The translations under genes were made by a program, and so were the position numbers. Shown here in pieces: positions 6,244 to 10,045 of a stretch of DNA of 10,045 nucleotides. Position 1 is the first letter of the stretch. Each line of letters begins with the position of its first letter. The stretch is from BQOK01 sp048388525 (lineage in GTDB: Bacteria > Bacillota > Clostridia > Oscillospirales > Ruminococcaceae), in contig NZ_DBGCTQ010000113.1 in NCBI RefSeq assembly GCF_048388525.1, forward strand, positions 1 through 10,045, in the 5' to 3' direction. The notes under the pieces were generated by a model, which was not told where the DNA came from, did no database searches, and saw nothing but the letters and a program-made list of their open reading frames with translations.

Positions 6244-7521
6244 TCAATGGCGCAGCAGCCGCACCAGCCCCATGCTGATGTCCGGCACATAGGTGATCAG
6301 GGCCAGCGCCGCCAGCGAGGCCACAAGGTAGGGCACCAGCGACCGTATGGTGGAGCCCAGCTTCGCCCCCGCCAGGTCCGAGCCCATGAACAGGCACAGC
6401 CCGAAGGGCGGCGTGACCATGCCCACCGCCAGGTTGCACACCAGGATCACGCCGAAGTGGATCAGGTCGATGCCGTAGCTGGCCGCAATGGGGGCCAGCA
6501 GCGGGGTCATAATAATAATGCAGGAGGAATTTTCCATAAACATACCCAGCACCAGCAAAAGCAGGTTCACCAGCAGCAGGAACACGTATTTGTTGCCGGC
6601 CACGGTGCTGAAGAATTCGGCCAGCATCTGGGGCACGTGCTGCTTGGTCAGCACCACCCCGAACACCGCCGCCACCGAGATGATCAGCAGGATCGAGGCC
6701 GCCAGCAGCCCGGATTCCAAAAACACCTTTTTCAGCCGCGTCCAGCTCATCTCCCGGTAAACAAACATGCTCACCAGCACGCTGTAGATCACCGCGACCG
6801 TGGCCGCCTCGGTTGCGGTGAAAAAGCCGCTGTAAATGCCGCCCAGAATAATGACCGGGGTCAGCAGCGCCAGGATCGAATCCTTAAATGCGGCCCAGAT
6901 CTCCCTGCCGCTGTAGGCCCGGTCGCCGCCGTAGTGCTTTTTGCGGCTTACAATGGCCGCGATCACAATAAACGCCACCGCAAACAAAATGCCGGGCACA
7001 ATGCCCCCCGTGAACCCGTCGCTGATCGAGGTGCCCGCCATAAAGCAGTACAGCACCATGGGCACGCTGGGCGGGATCATCACCCCGATACAGGAGGCCG
7101 AAGCCACAGTGGCCGCGGAAAAGGGCGCGGAATATTTCTTCTGCAGCATACCCGGGATCAAAATCGCTCCCACCGCCGCGCAGGTGGCCGCCGCCGAGCC
7201 GCAGATGGCCCCAAAAAACAGCGACACCACAATCGCCACAATGGCCAGCCCCCCGCTGAACCGCCCCACCAGGGTGGAAAAAAAGCGCACCAGCCGCTTG
7301 GAAATGCCCCCCTCGGCCATGATGTTGCCCGCCAGGATAAAAAAGGGCAGCGCAAGGTAGGGGAACGAGTTGATGCCCGCGAACATGCGCTGGGCGATCC
7401 AGACCATGCTCATCGAGGGGTCGCTGGCAATGGCCGCCACGCAGGCGGCGCCCAGAGAAAAGGCGATGGGCACCCCCGCGGCAAAGCACAGCAGCAGGCA
7501 AATGTAGATAAACGCGCTCAT
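6244..7521 (-). CDS. dctM: TRAP transporter large permease subunit, DctM family
   Basis: A 425-residue, highly hydrophobic membrane protein with about a dozen predicted membrane segments, the normal size for DctM. Family segments include LPFFILAGNIMAEGG (58-72), FGAICGSAAATCAAVGAI (103-120), GVMIPPSVPM (146-155), FTATEAATVAV (234-244) and TPPFGLCLFMG (370-380). DctM is the transport channel of tripartite ATP-independent periplasmic (TRAP) transporters, which import organic acids such as dicarboxylates or sugar acids using an ion gradient, usually Na+. The ATG overlaps the dctQ stop by 4 bases, and a GGAGG within the last dctQ codons serves as ribosome binding site. The separate Q and M genes show this is the unfused form. 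Confidence 0.95.
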   Translation of the reverse strand: MSAFIYICLLLCFAAGVPIAFSLGAACVAAIASDPSMSMVWIAQRMFAGINSFPYLALPFFILAGNIMAEGGISKRLVRFFSTLVGRFSGGLAIVAIVVSLFFGAICGSAAATCAAVGAILIPGMLQKKYSAPFSAATVASASCIGVMIPPSVPMVLYCFMAGTSISDGFTGGIVPGILFAVAFIVIAAIVSRKKHYGGDRAYSGREIWAAFKDSILALLTPVIILGGIYSGFFTATEAATVAVIYSVLVSMFVYREMSWTRLKKVFLESGLLAASILLIISVAAVFGVVLTKQHVPQMLAEFFSTVAGNKYVFLLLVNLLLLVLGMFMENSSCIIIMTPLLAPIAASYGIDLIHFGVILVCNLAVGMVTPPFGLCLFMGSDLAGAKLGSTIRSLVPYLVASLAALALITYVPDISMGLVRLLRH

Positions 7522-8000
7522 TCCTTTTCCTCCCCCTTCCAGCGTTCATAGGTGTTTGCCACCAGGTTCAGCAGCATCATGCCCAGCCCCAGCGGCATGG
7601 ACAGGTAGAACCAGAACATCTTGATGCCCTTCATGCTGGAAGCGTCGCTGTTGAACCCCAGGGGCAGGTACTTGCAGCAGCTGTACAGTGCAAAGCACAA
7701 AAACACGGCCGATACCAGGTTCACCGCTTCTTCCAGCGCGCGGGCGGCTTTGGGCGGCAGCAGGTCGTGCACCACGTCCACCTTGATCAGCGAGCCCCGC
7801 CGGCAGCACACCGCGGCGCCCAAAAAGCACAGGTAGATCATGGTGTAACGGGCCGCCTCCTCCAAAAAGGCCACCGAGATGTGCAGCGACCGGGTCACGA
7901 TCTGCAAAAACACCACCAGCGCCAGCAGGGTCAGCACCGCCACCACCAGGTTCTCAAAGACCTTGTTCAGGGCGTTTACCACCTTGATATATGTTTTCAT
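7518..8000 (-). CDS. dctQ: TRAP transporter small permease subunit, DctQ family
   Basis: A 160-residue membrane protein with about four membrane segments (near 15-35, 50-66, 92-110 and 127-147), as expected for DctQ. The family-like stretch FLEEAARYTMIYLCFLGAAV (45-64) is followed by CCRRGSLIKVDVV. DctQ binds DctM and is needed for transport. AAAGGAG at 8007-8013 lies 6 bases before the ATG. The protein carries two adjacent cysteine pairs (65-66 and 108-109) plus C58 and C102, which is unusual for so small a membrane subunit. A terminator-like hairpin precedes the gene, and it overlaps dctM by 4 bases. Confidence 0.93.
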   Translation of the reverse strand: MKTYIKVVNALNKVFENLVVAVLTLLALVVFLQIVTRSLHISVAFLEEAARYTMIYLCFLGAAVCCRRGSLIKVDVVHDLLPPKAARALEEAVNLVSAVFLCFALYSCCKYLPLGFNSDASSMKGIKMFWFYLSMPLGLGMMLLNLVANTYERWKGEEKE

Positions 8001-8020
8001 AGGCCTCTCCTTTCGGTTTT

Positions 8021-8058
8021 AAAAAGGGCGGGAAGCTTTTTCCTCCGGCTCCCCGCCC
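8021..8058 (-). terminator. Intra-operon terminator/attenuator between dctP and dctQ
   Basis: On the minus strand GGGCGGGGAGC (8058-8048) pairs with GCTTCCCGCCC (8036-8026) over 11 bp including one G-U pair, with an 11-base loop. Five T residues (8025-8021) follow. It starts 9 bases beyond the dctP stop and ends 7 bases before the dctQ ribosome binding site. As no promoter is evident for dctQ, read-through must supply dctQM and the last gene, giving a surplus of the solute receptor. Confidence 0.8.
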
Positions 8059-8067
8059 CCGGCCGCG

Positions 8068-9114
8068 TCACATTGCTTTAATGCGCTCCAGCGCGTCGCC
8101 GTAGGTGGAGGCCAGCGCCTCGTGCAGCGGCTGGATGGCCGCGCGGAAGGCCTCCTTGTCCACCTCGTTCACCTGCACGCCCGCCTCCTTAATGGTGGCA
8201 AGGCCGCTGTCGGTGTACTCCTGCAGGATCGCGGTGGACTGATCCTCCGTCTCGGCGATCGAGCTGGTAATGGCCTCCTGCTGGGCCGGGCTCAGCCTCT
8301 GCCAGGTGGCGTTGCTGATCGCCAGCAGCACCGGCGCGTAAAGGTGGTCGGTGAGCGAAAGATATTTCTGCACCTCGTGGAACCCGTTGGAGCAGATGGC
8401 ATTGATGGGGTTCTCCTGCCCGGCAATGGTTCCGGTCTGCAGGGCGCTGAACACCTCGGTCACCGCCATGGTCACCGGGGTCGCCCCCAGCGTCTCCCAG
8501 GCCTTGATCTGGATGTCGCTCTGCATCACCCGCAGCACCACGCCCTTCAGATCCTCCGGCTTTTCAATGGGCCGCACGTTGTTGGTGGTCTCGCGGTAGC
8601 CAAAATCCAGCACCCCCAGCGAGCGGATGCCCACCTTGTCCAGGTCGGCCCGGATGTCCTCGCCGATGTCGCTCTTCCACACGCGGCGCAAATGGTCGTA
8701 GTCCTGGATCAGATAAGGGATCTCAAACAGGCCGCACTGCTCCGAAGTGGCCGACAGGGGCGAAAAGGAAACGATCATCACGTCAATGGTGCCCGCCTGC
8801 AGCCCCTCAATGTATTCCGTCTCGCTGCCCAGCACACCGCCCGCCTGAATGTCCAGGCTCACGGTACCGCCGCTGCGCTCGCTCACCAGCTTGCCAAAGT
8901 ATTCCAGATCCTTGTAATAAGCCGAATCCTCGCTCATGGTAATGGCACAGGTCAGGCTCACCGGCGTGTCCGCCGCGCCCCCCTGGCCCTGGCTGCCGCT
9001 CGCGGGCGCGCCCCCGCCGCTGGCCGGGGCCGCGCCGCAGCCCGCCAAAAGTCCCAGGGCCATGCAGCCCGCCGTCAAAAATGCCGTCGCTTTTTTGTTC
9101 CATGTGCACTTCAT
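8068..9114 (-). CDS. dctP: TRAP transporter solute-binding lipoprotein, DctP family
   Basis: A 348-residue extracytoplasmic receptor. The signal peptide ends in the lipobox LAGC with the lipidated cysteine at residue 26, followed by a Gly/Ser/Ala-rich linker to about residue 50. Family motifs include the carboxylate-binding arginine R195 in GVVLRVMQS and the segment VTEVFSALQTGTIAGQENP (218-236). In characterised family members this arginine forms a salt bridge with the carboxylate of the ligand, so an acid is the likely substrate. The start is the ATG at 9114, with AAAGGAG (9124-9130) 9 bases upstream. An in-frame ATG at 9123 directly abuts that site and is less likely. The gene starts 27 bases after the FAH-family gene and is followed by an attenuator-like hairpin. 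Confidence 0.94.
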   Translation of the reverse strand: MKCTWNKKATAFLTAGCMALGLLAGCGAAPASGGGAPASGSQGQGGAADTPVSLTCAITMSEDSAYYKDLEYFGKLVSERSGGTVSLDIQAGGVLGSETEYIEGLQAGTIDVMIVSFSPLSATSEQCGLFEIPYLIQDYDHLRRVWKSDIGEDIRADLDKVGIRSLGVLDFGYRETTNNVRPIEKPEDLKGVVLRVMQSDIQIKAWETLGATPVTMAVTEVFSALQTGTIAGQENPINAICSNGFHEVQKYLSLTDHLYAPVLLAISNATWQRLSPAQQEAITSSIAETEDQSTAILQEYTDSGLATIKEAGVQVNEVDKEAFRAAIQPLHEALASTYGDALERIKAM

Positions 9115-9141
9115 TTCATCCATCTCCTTTTGTTGTTGCAA

Positions 9142-10029
9142 TCACTCTTTAATGGGGTTGCGCAGCACGCCAAGGCCCTGTACCTCGCATTCCACCACAT
9201 CCCCCGGCTTCATGTAACGGGGCGGGTCAAACCCCATTCCCACGCCCGCGGGGGTCCCGGTGGCAATGATGTCCCCCGCCTCCAGCGTCATCCCCCGCGA
9301 CAGTTCGCTGATCACTTCCGCCACGCCCCGGATGAACGCCCGGGTATTCGCGTGCTGCCGCACCTCGCCGTTCACCCGGCTCTCCACCTCCAGCTCCGGC
9401 GGAAAGGCCACCTCGTCCCCCGTCACCAGGGCCGGCCCCATCACCGCAAAACCGTCCAGGCTTTTGCCCCGCAGCCACTGTGCATGCCTGCTCTGCAGCG
9501 TCCGGGCCGACACATCGTTGAACACGCTGTAGCCGAAAATGTGTTCCTCCACCTGCTCCGGCGGGATGTCGCGCCCGCCCTTGCCCAGCACCACCGCCAG
9601 CTCTGCCTCGTAGTCCAGCGCCTCGTCCAGCCCCCGGTGGCTCTCGATCGCCTCCCCCGGCCCCAGGATGCGGCCGGCGCGCTTGGCAAAGTACACCGCT
9701 GCCGCCGCCTGCTTCATCTGGATCGCCCGCTCGCACTCGTCAAAATGGGCCTGGTAGTTCACTCCCACACACAAAATGTCGTGTACCGGGCGCCCGATGG
9801 GGGCCAGCAGCTCCACTTCGGCCAGGGGCAGCAGCCTTGCCGCCGGCGCGTCTCCCCGCGCAAAGGCCTCCAGCGCTCCCCGCTGGGCGGGGCCCAGCCC
9901 CCGGATCAGCTCGTTCATATCGGCAAAGCCGCACCCCTCAAACTGTTCCAGCGGCGCAACGCTTTCCCCTCCGGCATCCAGTATGCCCAAAGCTTCCGCG
10001 CCCCACGCCCTGTATCTCACAAATCGCAT
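9142..10029 (-). CDS. Fumarylacetoacetate hydrolase (FAH) family protein
   Basis: A 295-residue protein with a small N-terminal domain (about 1-75) and a C-terminal FAH fold. Visible active-site features are CVGVNYQAHFDE with H95, metal ligands E141 and E143 in DYEAELAVVLGK, D172 in VFNDVSARTLQ, K189 in RGKSLDG, and the TGTPAGVG loop (257-264). The family includes hydrolases and decarboxylases of diketo acids, 2-keto-pentenoate hydratases, and dehydratases of 2-keto-3-deoxy sugar acids, all acting on 2-oxo acids with a divalent metal. The protein family is certain, but the reaction cannot be chosen from sequence alone. It is the first gene of the operon visible here and is complete: AAAGGAGG (10035-10042) lies 5 bases before the ATG. 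The operon promoter must be beyond the right edge, and more genes may precede it. Confidence 0.92.
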   Translation of the reverse strand: MRFVRYRAWGAEALGILDAGGESVAPLEQFEGCGFADMNELIRGLGPAQRGALEAFARGDAPAARLLPLAEVELLAPIGRPVHDILCVGVNYQAHFDECERAIQMKQAAAAVYFAKRAGRILGPGEAIESHRGLDEALDYEAELAVVLGKGGRDIPPEQVEEHIFGYSVFNDVSARTLQSRHAQWLRGKSLDGFAVMGPALVTGDEVAFPPELEVESRVNGEVRQHANTRAFIRGVAEVISELSRGMTLEAGDIIATGTPAGVGMGFDPPRYMKPGDVVECEVQGLGVLRNPIKE

Positions 10030-10045
10030 CGCAGCCTCCTTTCAC

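Noticed and set aside
4995..6278. Long plus-strand open frame (427 codons) opposite the enolase-superfamily gene
   Set aside because: It is antisense to a gene with complete catalytic motifs. Its translation is rich in His, Gln, Arg, Pro and Ala with no domain pattern, and it has no good ribosome binding site. It is a by-product of GC-rich codon use.
6207..6290. N-terminal extension of the enolase-superfamily protein into dctM
   Set aside because: The added 28 residues (Cys/Trp/Pro-rich) do not resemble the family N-terminus and overlap dctM. The ATG at 6206 has a ribosome binding site and gives family-typical residue numbering.
6247..7551. Long plus-strand open frame (434 codons) opposite dctM
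   Set aside because: The translation is dominated by His, Gln, Arg and Gly, as expected from reading a hydrophobic membrane-protein gene backwards. The minus-strand dctM is unmistakable.
1..10045. CRISPR array, tRNA/rRNA, insertion sequence, phage or defence genes
   Set aside because: I saw no spaced repeats, cloverleaf, transposase-like protein, terminal inverted repeats with target duplications, or defence-gene motifs on either strand.

Overview
The window is a compact, GC-rich stretch of bacterial chromosome. Every credible gene lies on the minus strand, so the text below reads from right to left. The AAAGGAG-type ribosome binding sites, Firmicutes-style lipoproteins, 4-base ATGA overlaps and high GC content suggest a GC-rich Clostridia member, perhaps an Oscillospiraceae-type gut anaerobe. 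That placement is an inference from style; the window has no rRNA or other marker gene.

Right part (10029 to 5118): a five-gene catabolic and uptake operon. In order of transcription it holds a fumarylacetoacetate-hydrolase (FAH) family enzyme, a TRAP transporter (lipoprotein solute receptor DctP, small membrane subunit DctQ, large membrane subunit DctM) and a mandelate-racemase-like member of the enolase superfamily. A terminator-like hairpin between dctP and dctQ probably lets the receptor be made in excess. A rho-independent terminator closes the operon at 5070-5104. The gene set fits uptake of an organic or sugar acid, a proton-abstraction step (racemisation or dehydration) and later processing of a 2-keto or diketo acid. 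The substrate cannot be read from the sequence.

Middle part (about 5000 to 709): a complete phosphate-uptake operon, pstS-pstC-pstA-pstB-phoU. Upstream of pstS is a -10 box without a -35 box, plus an 11-base-period direct repeat placed like a Pho box. A hairpin between pstS and pstC again separates an abundant binding protein from its permease genes. pstC-pstA and pstA-pstB overlap by 4 bases. pstB and phoU are so close that the pstB stop lies in the phoU ribosome binding site. A terminator with a 26-bp perfect stem (572-627) ends the operon.

Left part (571 to 1): an AT-rich regulatory region with a strong sigma-70 type promoter and a perfect 9-5-9 palindrome. It drives a GntR-family regulator whose first 68 residues are in the window before the edge cuts it.

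The window holds no mobile element, CRISPR array, tRNA or obviously new system. The most interesting points are the substrate of the FAH/TRAP/racemase-like operon, the presumed GntR operator, and the repeated use of hairpins behind both binding-protein genes.
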